54,595 nt of DNA. It comes from a virus. Below the pieces are notes generated by a model, which saw only the letters and a program-made list of their open reading frames with translations, had not been told where the DNA came from and ran no database searches. Positions 46,483 through 54,595 of this stretch are shown one piece after another. How positions within the stretch are numbered: position 1 is the stretch's first letter; every line of letters starts with the position of its first letter. Position numbers and translations under genes: made by a program. The DNA is taken from positions 1-54,595 of IMG/VR virus record IMGVR_UViG_3300007760_000019. The stretch is one strand, 5' to 3'.

Positions 46483-47517
46483 CTAAGCCTGATGCTCGAT
46501 AAATTCACAGACATGGTCGACTTTAAAGTCATGATATCTCAAAAGATTATCCCTCTGTTCTGCTACGATTTCTTCACGTTCAGTGGCGGTCATACCCTTT
46601 AGCTCGAGTACACGCTTGTTAACATCCCATCCTGAGTTAACTGACCAGTACTTGCCAAGTAAATCATCTTTTACAAACTCCGATGGTACTAACGCCGGCG
46701 TATTTGTAATAATATTCTCCAAATAACGAGGCGAAGCAAATCCCTGCCTTGCGTATCTTGGCTTTGTAATATGAACAGTTGCAATAAAAGAATTCAGTCT
46801 CTCCATCGACTCTCTAAACCCTAGCCGAGGAGCAAACGACACAAACGGATGAAGTGTAACCAAAAGCTCAGGTTGTACTCTTTCTGGGGAGCGTTGTAAC
46901 CAATTTCCATGTACCGTTGTTTGCACCCCATTTTCTCGAAGTAACTTGCTTGCTTGTGAGTAGTACTTCATAAACATTTCATCTCGTTCGTAATTGTTTC
47001 CAATATACCCAAGCTCTAATGGCTGCTCTGCAGCAGAAAATAGTGGCTTGAAGTCAGACCAAAATGTCAATCTCTCACGACGTAAAAACTCATTCTTAGG
47101 ATTAAATGTAGGGTCAGCAACAATCATCTCTGGCCAGGTTTTTTCATCTTCTGGGGTCATTTTAAGATCTGTATCCCATGCAATCACTGGTGTATTACCG
47201 CAGTAGTGGTTTAGCAGCTCTTTTTGCCTATCAAGATCTGGCTCAAATTTATCTGGGCCGGAGTTTTTATAAATTGGCCAGCGCCATTCAAGAAAAACAA
47301 CATCAAGATCCGGTAATCCTTCTGAATACGTTAAGTTTTTATAAGGTACAGGTTCACGACGTTGTTGCAATGCAAATACCTCATGCCCCCTACTAACCAA
47401 TGTATCTACCAAAAGGCGGCGACCATATCGATGCCCATCAGGTGTGTTGGCAATATTACATGAGTCAAAATCCTCACAAAATCCCCAATATGATAATCCA
47501 ATTCTAGCCACGCTCAT
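46483..47517 (-). CDS. Candidate glycosyltransferase (GT-B-like)
   Basis: A 344-residue protein with an N-terminal domain typical of GT-B folds (GHRYGRRLLVDTLVSRGHEV, VVFLEWRWPIY) and a C-terminal half containing LELGYIGNNYERD and TTVHGNWL. A donor-site-like stretch FASPRYLENIITNTPALVPS follows. It overlaps the dNMP-kinase gene by 14 bases. By context it could glycosylate hydroxymethylcytosine in DNA, as T4 beta-glucosyltransferase does; the DNA substrate is inference. Confidence 0.6.
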   Translation of the reverse strand: MSVARIGLSYWGFCEDFDSCNIANTPDGHRYGRRLLVDTLVSRGHEVFALQQRREPVPYKNLTYSEGLPDLDVVFLEWRWPIYKNSGPDKFEPDLDRQKELLNHYCGNTPVIAWDTDLKMTPEDEKTWPEMIVADPTFNPKNEFLRRERLTFWSDFKPLFSAAEQPLELGYIGNNYERDEMFMKYYSQASKLLRENGVQTTVHGNWLQRSPERVQPELLVTLHPFVSFAPRLGFRESMERLNSFIATVHITKPRYARQGFASPRYLENIITNTPALVPSEFVKDDLLGKYWSVNSGWDVNKRVLELKGMTATEREEIVAEQRDNLLRYHDFKVDHVCEFIEHQA

Positions 47518-48043
47518 AACCTCCTACAAAGTTTAAGACTTCAAATAATTCTCTATCTAAATTTTCATCATCAACATTCAAAAAGAATGTATCACAATTT
47601 GTCCAATCACTAAATGCCCTGTAGATCTCTTCAATGTCCTGGAGGATCGCTGGCTTTATCGATTCGAATTGATCCACAACACCATCATAACTTGTTCGGC
47701 AGGGAATTATAATTTTAGCATCAAGGGCCGCGGCTCGATCATCAATCGCTCTTAGCACACCATAGTCTGTAGGCCTCTTGAATGCCTTAGAGTACACCCA
47801 TTCAGAAGGGTACCACCTATCCATAATAACAGATGCTTTTGTTTGCTCCAGATATGATAAGAAATATGGGTCGCCATACGTCATTGCATTAATGAAATAG
47901 GATGGATCATCCTCAAAGCAACTCCATTCAGACTCATTCTTAAAATATGGGACCCCTATTACTCGCTCCAACTCCTTGGCAATGTTTGTTTTTCCACAAC
48001 CATCAGGGCCTTCGAAGATTAATATTTTCTGTTGTTTATCCAT
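47504..48043 (-). CDS. Deoxynucleoside monophosphate kinase (thymidylate-kinase-like)
   Basis: A 179-residue P-loop kinase with Walker A GPDGCGKTNIA (12-22) and the DRWYPSEWVY block, which matches the DRY-type substrate/acceptor motif of thymidylate kinases. It would phosphorylate a dNMP, possibly hydroxymethyl-dCMP or dTMP, before its use by the polymerase. The length fits the family but is on the short side. Confidence 0.85.
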   Translation of the reverse strand: MDKQQKILIFEGPDGCGKTNIAKELERVIGVPYFKNESEWSCFEDDPSYFINAMTYGDPYFLSYLEQTKASVIMDRWYPSEWVYSKAFKRPTDYGVLRAIDDRAAALDAKIIIPCRTSYDGVVDQFESIKPAILQDIEEIYRAFSDWTNCDTFFLNVDDENLDRELFEVLNFVGGYERG

Positions 48044-48096
48044 TTCATGTACCCATTGCTATGTAACATAGTATACACTACATTAGCTGCATTGTA

Positions 48097-48384
48097 TCAA
48101 TCACCTTGACCATGGGAGGTATACCAATCGTCATCCTCGCCTGAACAAAATTCTTGCTTATCTTGTTTTACTACCTGCTTTAAGAGAGAGGCATTCTCAG
48201 CTTCAAGCTGGTCAATTTTTTGCTCAAGCTCTGATATCTTTATCCTTGCCATAAACAGTTCTTCTGTATATAGCTTTGAGATATCTCGTTGTAGCCCCTC
48301 TATGTCTTGGCGCAATGATGATATTGTATAGCTATCATCACCGGTCTCCCTGTCTTCTTTCCACTTCTTAAAAGAATCACTCAT
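48097..48384 (-). CDS. Coiled-coil protein beside DnaE
   Basis: A 95-residue product with a long coiled coil (SLRQDIEGLQRDISKLYTEE, ISELEQKIDQLEAENASLLK) and an acidic C-terminus (SGEDDDWYTSHGQGD). It lies directly downstream of the polymerase gene, so a replication-linked partner is possible. No family recognised. Confidence 0.6.
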   Translation of the reverse strand: MSDSFKKWKEDRETGDDSYTISSLRQDIEGLQRDISKLYTEELFMARIKISELEQKIDQLEAENASLLKQVVKQDKQEFCSGEDDDWYTSHGQGD

Positions 48385-48393
48385 TGCGATCTC

Positions 48394-51300
48394 CTAGCTA
48401 CTTAACACCTTCAGCTTATGCATCTTTGTTGAGCACCCAAATTCATTTTTACTTACCTCTGCAACACAGACAGAGTATAGGGGAAGGGGGGTTTCTCCAT
48501 CCCATCCCCAACAGAACATTCGAGTTGAACCAGCGAGTCCGGCGGCAGTGAGAAGTAAATATGGCCGGCGGTTTTTTGTTAGCTTCGGTTTTGCATCGAC
48601 AACAACAAACCAATATAGATCTTGCTCTTCAGCTTCATCAATAGGACGAATATTTCTCTCTTCAAGTTTTTCCTGAAGCTCATCAGGAACTAGCATCGCG
48701 GCATTGAAGTTACCCAGGAGCTCAATGGTATTTTGTGCCATCTCACGACGGGTCCACTCTGCCATATCCTGAGTATCGATTACAGCCTCATAAAAAGCGT
48801 TCTTTCCCTTAAATGGTTCTTTCTTCGTAGATTTCTTAATGTCATTATTGCGATCGATTAATACTTCATGGACTTGCCTCCAGGAAGAAAATTGTTTTCC
48901 CTCCCCCACGACGTCCATGGATCCTAATGCACGGATCCTAATCAGGCTAGCAAGAGCCCGCTTATTGAATTTAGAATGTCTCCACCCACCCTCTTCATTC
49001 CATAGCATATCTTCAATATTCTCATATGGGCGGTTCGCAACGATTTCATCAATCGCGGACTCACCAATACCCTTACATGAGAGAAATGATGGCATGAACT
49101 TCTTACCCTCTAGAATAGTCCATGTTTTATCAGCATGATTAACGTCAAGTGGGACAATCTTATAACCCAGCTTTTTGATTTCGCTGTAAGCTTTCTTTCG
49201 CTTATCTGGAGTATTAGACATTGCCTCGAGGTATGCACAGAGCCACTCTTCCTCATAGTGATGCATCAACCAGGCACAGTAATAAGATACAATAGCATAA
49301 CTGACAGCATGGGACTTATTGAACCCATACCCTGAGAAGAAGAGGATCTTTTCGTATAGGTCATCTGCCAAGCTTTCACGCAGGCCATTGGATACGCAAC
49401 CACTGACGAATCGCTCCTTAAGTTCTTGGGCTTGTTTCTTCATGGCCGCGGCCTTCGAAGCCGACCTCTTCATAATGGTACGGCGGATCATATCACAGTC
49501 TTCCTTGGGGAACCCTGCAACGACATGGCATAGTTCCATGACTTGCTCTTGGAAAATAATTGTACCGTATGTGCTTTTGAGCACCTTCTTGATGAGTGGA
49601 TGCTCATAGTCGACATCCTCGGGGTTTGCCTTCGCGCCCAAATAAATCTTATGGACATCCGCGGAGAGCGGCCCAGGACGATAGATACTGGTCAACGTTG
49701 CAATATCCACAATACTACGAGGGTTACCCTTTTCAAAGAATCGCTGGGCTCCCTTCTGAGTCGCTTGGAAGATACCTCCCCAGCGCCCAGAATGGTAGAC
49801 CTGCTCATAGACATCCTGGTCATCAAAATTGATCACCTTTGGATCCATGTGGGTATCAAACCAAGTACGTACATCATCAAACGTTGGCTTCTCTACACCC
49901 TCATGACGTTGCATGATCAACTCGATACTGCGCTCGATCATACGGAGTGTCTCCAAGCCAAGGAGATCGAATTTAATCCAGCCGAACTCTTCCAGGTGCT
50001 TATAATGCATCCCTTCGACCCATGGGGTTTGCACCTCTCCCTTGGCCATGATAACAGGCATGCGCTGTTCAATGTTTTCAGAAACAATAACCCCACCCGC
50101 ATGTCGGCCGAGACTCTTATTCTGCTTGAACAGGATCTCAATTGGTTCAGCTACCTCTGGGTATTTCTCAATAAACTCCCGGAAGACCTTACTATGTTGG
50201 ACCGCATCCTCGTATAGCAAGACAAATAGGTTCTTATCAGTCCCCTTCTTGAAGACAGCCCGCTTCACATCGTTCTCTACAGGACCAAGTACCCTATTCA
50301 CCTCGTCAAACGGAATTCCGTAGAATCTCGAGATATCCTTCACCAATGATTTGAGTTTGAACGTGTTATAGTTCGAAATGGGTACAATATTCTCTTTGCC
50401 AAACTCCCTCTTCATCAGATCAATCAGGAGGTCTCGGTCGGCCACGTCACTATCAATATCTGGGTATTCCTCTCGATGCAACGATAAAAACCGTTCAAAG
50501 AGGAGCCCGTATTCAATGGGGTCCACATCTGTAATATATAACACGTAGTTAACAAGCGATCCAGCACCACTACCACGACCAGGACCTACCAGCATATGCT
50601 TACGTGCAATATCCCAGATGGCCTTCATGGTCAGGAAGTACTTAGAGAACTTCTTTTCCTTAATTACGCCAAGTTCTGTCTTAAGGCGGGTGATATACTC
50701 GGGATTAGTATGGAGACCACGTCTTACTAGCCCTTCTTTACACGCCTCGAGAAGTGCCTTGTCTTCCGTAAGCCCTTGTGGTACTACGTAGTTTGGTAGC
50801 TTCACCGACTTATCCGGGTGGATGTCACCAATCTCGTGATGCACAATATCATGGGTGCGCTCAATGGCATCGAACACTAGTTCATCATCATACCAATCGC
50901 ATCCCTCTTTTACCTCATTATATGTGTCCCATACCTGCTCGGCGTTCTTTGGGTACAACTCACACTTGAGGTCCTCTCGGCTTTGGGGAAGGTTCTCGGG
51001 GTTGAACTCCTTATAATTGAGCCAACCCAGCTTGCGGTAGATTTCACGCTCTTTCCAGTGATCGGGGTGCGAGTAGTGAGAATCGGTGGTGACCACTAGC
51101 TGGTCATCAAGATTCTCGTTACGAGCAAATTCCATAATAGCTCTATTAACCAAGTTTTGTGCTGGAAGCTTATTGAACTGCAGCTCTAACTTTACATTCC
51201 CTCGGCCAACTGAATCTACTAAGCTTCCATATGCATTACCTACACTCGTTTGTACCTTGGCCATAAGTGAAGGGTCATCCAATAGTTTTGCATTGAGGTC

Positions 51301-51993
51301 ATTAAACTCAACCTGTTGAAGATGGCGAAAAACCTCATAACATAGTGGGCCGCCTAAGCATGCGCTAGATACCATTAGATGGCCACCCTCGGCCGCCTCT
51401 TTAAGCATCTTATAGTCTACACGAGGAAACCTATAGAAGCCCTCCTTGTACCCCCTAGACACTAAATGAAACAACCTTTGTAGGCCAATGGATGTCTTTG
51501 GAAGGACCACCAGATGATGCCTGCGCTTCACAGGATCATAAAACTTACCTGATTTGGTTTCCTCTTCATTCTCAACAGTAACGCCAGCATCAACCTTGGT
51601 AATATCAATAGTTTCATCATCTACGTCAGTAATTGCAAGAAGAGGTGTTACTAGGGCTTCACGTTGTGCGCGCAGTGTATGTAGTGCATCCTTGTCACCT
51701 TTTTTGGCAGCCTTCTGGATCTCATAGTCTAACTTCCAAGCATCAAGATCCGGGTGAACATACATTTCGCAACCTGGAATAAACTTAAAATCTGCCCCTG
51801 CCTTATTCAGCTTCTCATTATAAAGCCAAGCATGAGCAAACGAATTCATATGACCATGGTTAGTAAGACACCACGAGTCCATGCCATTTTCACGAACAAA
51901 GTCAATATGCTCCTGAGGATATCCCAATCCGTCGAATGTTGAAAACCCATCATGGGCATGGAGTGATGTAAACTTGCTTGGCTTTTTTGACAT
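48394..51993 (-). CDS. dnaE: DNA polymerase III alpha subunit (DnaE) homologue
   Basis: A 1199-residue C-family polymerase. The PHP domain begins with SLHAHDGFSTFDG and LTNHGHMNSF and includes further His clusters near 300. The palm motif GPGRGSGAGSLVNYVL (470-485) and PDIDSDVADR (511-520) carry catalytic acidic residues. Fingers, helix-hairpin-helix and a C-terminal OB-like region follow. It replaces the B-family or A-family polymerase of most phages. It is driven by a consensus promoter at 52037-52066. Confidence 0.95.
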   Translation of the reverse strand: MSKKPSKFTSLHAHDGFSTFDGLGYPQEHIDFVRENGMDSWCLTNHGHMNSFAHAWLYNEKLNKAGADFKFIPGCEMYVHPDLDAWKLDYEIQKAAKKGDKDALHTLRAQREALVTPLLAITDVDDETIDITKVDAGVTVENEEETKSGKFYDPVKRRHHLVVLPKTSIGLQRLFHLVSRGYKEGFYRFPRVDYKMLKEAAEGGHLMVSSACLGGPLCYEVFRHLQQVEFNDLNAKLLDDPSLMAKVQTSVGNAYGSLVDSVGRGNVKLELQFNKLPAQNLVNRAIMEFARNENLDDQLVVTTDSHYSHPDHWKEREIYRKLGWLNYKEFNPENLPQSREDLKCELYPKNAEQVWDTYNEVKEGCDWYDDELVFDAIERTHDIVHHEIGDIHPDKSVKLPNYVVPQGLTEDKALLEACKEGLVRRGLHTNPEYITRLKTELGVIKEKKFSKYFLTMKAIWDIARKHMLVGPGRGSGAGSLVNYVLYITDVDPIEYGLLFERFLSLHREEYPDIDSDVADRDLLIDLMKREFGKENIVPISNYNTFKLKSLVKDISRFYGIPFDEVNRVLGPVENDVKRAVFKKGTDKNLFVLLYEDAVQHSKVFREFIEKYPEVAEPIEILFKQNKSLGRHAGGVIVSENIEQRMPVIMAKGEVQTPWVEGMHYKHLEEFGWIKFDLLGLETLRMIERSIELIMQRHEGVEKPTFDDVRTWFDTHMDPKVINFDDQDVYEQVYHSGRWGGIFQATQKGAQRFFEKGNPRSIVDIATLTSIYRPGPLSADVHKIYLGAKANPEDVDYEHPLIKKVLKSTYGTIIFQEQVMELCHVVAGFPKEDCDMIRRTIMKRSASKAAAMKKQAQELKERFVSGCVSNGLRESLADDLYEKILFFSGYGFNKSHAVSYAIVSYYCAWLMHHYEEEWLCAYLEAMSNTPDKRKKAYSEIKKLGYKIVPLDVNHADKTWTILEGKKFMPSFLSCKGIGESAIDEIVANRPYENIEDMLWNEEGGWRHSKFNKRALASLIRIRALGSMDVVGEGKQFSSWRQVHEVLIDRNNDIKKSTKKEPFKGKNAFYEAVIDTQDMAEWTRREMAQNTIELLGNFNAAMLVPDELQEKLEERNIRPIDEAEEQDLYWFVVVDAKPKLTKNRRPYLLLTAAGLAGSTRMFCWGWDGETPLPLYSVCVAEVSKNEFGCSTKMHKLKVLSS

Positions 51994-52036
51994 GTATGTA
52001 ATCCTATGTAGTCGCGTCTAGGGTAGTTCCATGTCT

Positions 52037-52066
52037 ATTATATCTTATTGGTGCCTATTTTACACG
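52037..52066 (-). promoter_or_regulatory. Phage promoter, TTCGTGTAAA-N16-TATAAT class
   Basis: The minus strand reads CGTGTAAA, 16 bases, then TATAAT, about 40 bases upstream of dnaE. All class-defining bases are present. Confidence 0.75.
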
Positions 52067-52086
52067 TAGATTACAAACTAATTTGC

Positions 52087-52290
52087 TTATCCATATTTCG
52101 AAATCTCATACCGCCGATATACATACCTGCTATCTTCTGGATCGATGCCTACTTCACGTAATGCTTGTTTTACTGTTTCTATTCTTTTATCGCCGGCGGG
52201 ACATATACAATACACACGTATGACTCGGCCGCCTATGTAGGCTTGTGCATATCCGAAATCATAACAAATCGAACAATGAGACATCGGCAT
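52087..52290 (-). CDS. Small Cys-rich zinc-ribbon-like protein
   Basis: A 67-residue product. The N-terminus MSHCSICYDFG, then VYCICPAG, gives four cysteines in two CxxC-like pairs that could hold one zinc. The C-terminus is helical/charged. Start may be the second ATG (MSHC). No family recognised. Confidence 0.6.
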   Translation of the reverse strand: MPMSHCSICYDFGYAQAYIGGRVIRVYCICPAGDKRIETVKQALREVGIDPEDSRYVYRRYEISKYG

Positions 52291-52302
52291 TGAACTTCTC
52301 TA

Positions 52303-52977
52303 TTAAAGCCCTGCATTTATTAGTTTAAAGTTTGTATCAACTACAAAACTCGAATGTTTCCTGGTCCAGCCCGGGTAATTTATTCCTTCATGATCTTGAT
52401 CTGGTTTATAGTACGGAGGGGATACCCACAACGAAGCATGGACTAACTCATGAATAAATGAAGTGTTCCCTATCGTTCTATGCATCGGCTCTTTACTAGC
52501 ATATACCCATATCCAGCCGGATGTTAGACAAAGCCCTATTATCCATGGCTTTTCTAGCTTTTTCCCATCTATCGTATATGCAGAATGTATCGTTTTCTTC
52601 TCCGGACTCCACTCTATCAACATACCGTTTAGTTCTTTCCAGACATCACCATTTGGATCACCAAACTCTGCTTTCCATCCCGTATAGAACATCAACATTG
52701 CCTGAGAAACGTCGTGCGAATCGTATTTTTTACAATTATGTACTATATGCCAGGCATTTTTGAACTTTGGAACTCGAATCATTTGAGGAAATGGCTGTTT
52801 CTTATCACAACCTGGATTATATGATGCATCATCATAATATGCTATTGGATGGAACTGTGAGAATAACTCAAGGCGCGCATGGGCCTTTACTAGTTCAAGA
52901 TCATCATCAGCTGACGCATCTGTATTTAGGATAGTTGCTAATAAGCAGACACAAAAAAGAAATATTGCACGCTTCAC
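52303..52977 (-). CDS. Exported HExxH metallopeptidase-like protein
   Basis: A 224-residue product starting at GTG, overlapping the upstream TGA (GTGA), with GGGGGG just before it. A signal peptide (AIFLFCVCLLATILNTDASA) precedes the mature protein. The zinc signature is FIHELVHASLW (HELVH) near residue 180, followed by HEGINYPGWTRKHSS. It would act in the periplasm or outside the host. The third ligand is not clear. No family name can be given. Confidence 0.7.
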   Translation of the reverse strand: MKRAIFLFCVCLLATILNTDASADDDLELVKAHARLELFSQFHPIAYYDDASYNPGCDKKQPFPQMIRVPKFKNAWHIVHNCKKYDSHDVSQAMLMFYTGWKAEFGDPNGDVWKELNGMLIEWSPEKKTIHSAYTIDGKKLEKPWIIGLCLTSGWIWVYASKEPMHRTIGNTSFIHELVHASLWVSPPYYKPDQDHEGINYPGWTRKHSSFVVDTNFKLINAGL

Positions 52978-54595
52978 GGACCCCCCTGATTTTGTTGACC
53001 TGGAATACACACGTCTTCAAAAACTTCATTTAGTAACTGAACTCCGGCCGGTACCGATCCCCCTAGTCCTATGTTAAATGCAGCAAAGTCCTTTATCCGA
53101 CCCTCTACATCAAGCTGGCCACCAGGGAATCCCCACATATTTTTCCATGATGATGTTGTTACAACATAAAACTCATAGTTCCCCCCTGGCTGTTCTTCAC
53201 AATCAGGGTTAGCTATACAGCAGCCAACGGTACAATTATTCATTCTTCCCAATACATCTGGCAAAGTAATCTGGTTCCATGTCTGTGGGGGCTCGTCGGT
53301 TAACAATACTATATATGGATATGCATCAGCTCTCCAATCCAAAGGCATGTTCAAATTTACATTTCCTTGTACCGGTTGTATGCACATTGAGGCATATGCT
53401 GCATCGAAAGTTGGTTCCCATCCCCCATTATTTTGGATCGAATTAACGTCTGCTAAAAATGGGCCAATAGGCTTGAACACTTGCCCATTGTTTGCATTTA
53501 TTAATCCATACGTTGGACTGTTGCCACCGTTGGCTCCGGCTGGGGGAACTACGGCTACAGCAAATCTATGGCACTCTTCATCCGGGGCATTTGGCATATT
53601 TGTGGGTGGGCATAACGTCTGTTGAAATGTCCCAACATATTGACTTATGGATTGAAACAATATCCCAATCGGCGATTGTAGGCTGCCTGTATTACCCATT
53701 GAGCCTGAAACGTCTACTATGAATAACATATCAACTTTTTCATGAGGGTTTAGATCTTCATCAATCTCGGTATCACAATCGTTATCAAGGCCGTCACAGA
53801 CTTCGTCGGTTGGCAGTACTTGGTCATTACATGGACCAGAAAATGCCTGCCCATCACACTCTCTCCACCCGCCTATGCAGACACCCACACCTTCTGTACC
53901 CGGTGGGCCTTCGTAGCATGGGTCATTTATTCCCACACAAATCTCTAAATTTGGATCCTGACTTACATCCTCAGAATCGATTCCGCATACACAATCATCA
54001 TCCCACCCATTACAGACCTCAGCGGTTACACCAATAATATAACAAGGGCCCCATTCTGGAGTACCCTGCCCATCATCAACACACGTCCTCATACCTAGCC
54101 CGCAGGGTGGAATTACTTGTGTATCTGGGTCACCATTGATACCTTGAAGAAACATTGGATCTTCTTGACATGGAACCTGATCACCTATCTGACAGGGGCA
54201 TATATCTTCATCATTAATAATGTTATCATTATTGAAGTCTGCAACCTCTTCATCGATTATTCCGTCGCAATCATTATCAATCCCATCACAAATTTCTGGT
54301 GCAGGTGCAGGTGCAAAGCATGTCCATGTACCTGCACCCCCTACATCACAAACATCCGGACCGGCGCCACAACCAAGATCACAAACCTGATTTGCGATGT
54401 CATTATCAATTGTGCCATTACAATCATTGTCAACACCATCGCAGAATTCTGTCTCAGGTGTTTGCTGATCCCAACAGTATAGCTCAGGTGCAACACATAC
54501 CTTGTTTCCTCGATGGCATATCCCCACATTCTCGGTGCCGGCAGGGCCATGATAGCATGCGTCAAGCTCAATTAGGCCGCCACCATTTGGGCCAT
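52974..54595 (-). CDS. MopE-repeat/VWA surface protein, 5' end outside window
   Basis: At least 540 residues, and the frame stays open to the window edge, so the N-terminus is missing. The N-terminal part has four MopE-type motifs, the Asp-rich CDGxDNDCDGxIDE pattern (for example CDGIDNDCDGIIDEE), with many cysteines. A VWA domain follows with MIDAS FIVDVSGSMGN. Such repeats are widespread in Myxococcota surface proteins and bind metal or mediate adhesion. It might be a phage receptor-binding or host-modifying protein acquired from the host. No phage tail-fibre feature is visible. Confidence 0.8.
   Translation of the reverse strand, partial: GPNGGGLIELDACYHGPAGTENVGICHRGNKVCVAPELYCWDQQTPETEFCDGVDNDCNGTIDNDIANQVCDLGCGAGPDVCDVGGAGTWTCFAPAPAPEICDGIDNDCDGIIDEEVADFNNDNIINDEDICPCQIGDQVPCQEDPMFLQGINGDPDTQVIPPCGLGMRTCVDDGQGTPEWGPCYIIGVTAEVCNGWDDDCVCGIDSEDVSQDPNLEICVGINDPCYEGPPGTEGVGVCIGGWRECDGQAFSGPCNDQVLPTDEVCDGLDNDCDTEIDEDLNPHEKVDMLFIVDVSGSMGNTGSLQSPIGILFQSISQYVGTFQQTLCPPTNMPNAPDEECHRFAVAVVPPAGANGGNSPTYGLINANNGQVFKPIGPFLADVNSIQNNGGWEPTFDAAYASMCIQPVQGNVNLNMPLDWRADAYPYIVLLTDEPPQTWNQITLPDVLGRMNNCTVGCCIANPDCEEQPGGNYEFYVVTTSSWKNMWGFPGGQLDVEGRIKDFAAFNIGLGGSVPAGVQLLNEVFEDVCIPGQQNQGGP

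Overview
The window looks like part of a large, lytic, tailed-phage genome from a marine or aquatic setting. Genes are short, tightly packed and mostly overlap by 1-4 bases (ATGA, TAATG). Nearly all lie on the minus strand. Five tRNA genes sit near the left end. Replication, nucleotide and transcription genes of viral type (ATP-dependent ligase, DnaE-type polymerase, 5'-3' exonuclease, thymidine kinase, dCMP deaminase, dNMP kinase, a small sigma factor, GroEL, peptide deformylase) are mixed with many unrecognised small proteins. No terminase, portal, major capsid or tail gene was recognised, so assignment to a phage rests on gene organisation and content. The host is probably a Gram-negative bacterium, plausibly Myxococcota-like. 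This is inferred from Asp-rich lipoprotein linkers, MopE-type CDGxDNDCDG repeats, an MlaC homologue and an outer-membrane-barrel-like protein.

Layout. 0-4.3 kb: ligase, M15 endolysin and small proteins. 4.3-5.7 kb: tRNA Arg, Ala, Pro, Gly and Thr interrupted by an MlaC-like gene. 5.7-11 kb: small accessory genes, including an L7/L12-C-terminal-like protein, a metallophosphoesterase and a run of small 'GDLV' proteins that may be SH3-like barrels. 11-20.5 kb: Fe-S carriers (Nfu, IscA), peptide deformylase, a sigma factor with a region-4-like partner, hydrolases, GroEL and a FEN-type exonuclease. 20.5-42.4 kb: a virion-cargo region in which more than fifteen proteins carry a related short amphipathic element (L-R-x-x-[IV]-R-E-x-[IL]), usually N-terminal, often followed by a [LM]-[LF]-[FTIS]-E site. 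It is interrupted by a plus-strand island (nucleotidyltransferase and two lipoproteins) and includes a lysis-like group. 42.4-52 kb: dCMP deaminase, DHH phosphoesterase, thymidine kinase, sugar-nucleotide epimerase, a ThyA-family enzyme with the Asp expected of dCMP hydroxymethylases, a candidate glycosyltransferase, a dNMP kinase and DnaE. 52-54.6 kb: a secreted HExxH protein and a large MopE/VWA protein that runs off the window.

How it may work together. Nine intergenic sites share the form TTCGTGTAAA-N16-TATAAT on the coding strand, apparently the phage's own promoter class. The -35 half is not the usual TTGACA, and the phage sigma factor has a shortened region 4. The tag-bearing proteins include two paralogous PD-(D/E)XK nucleases, a KxDG ligase-family enzyme, a nucleotidyltransferase, a degenerate superoxide-dismutase-like protein and a ParB-like protein. 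I infer that these are internal head proteins, targeted and processed as T4 capsid-targeting sequences are, and injected with the DNA. The ThyA-like/epimerase/glycosyltransferase cluster suggests hydroxymethylated and possibly glycosylated cytosine. Together these suggest a phage that protects its own DNA and delivers nucleases early. That model is inference and needs testing.
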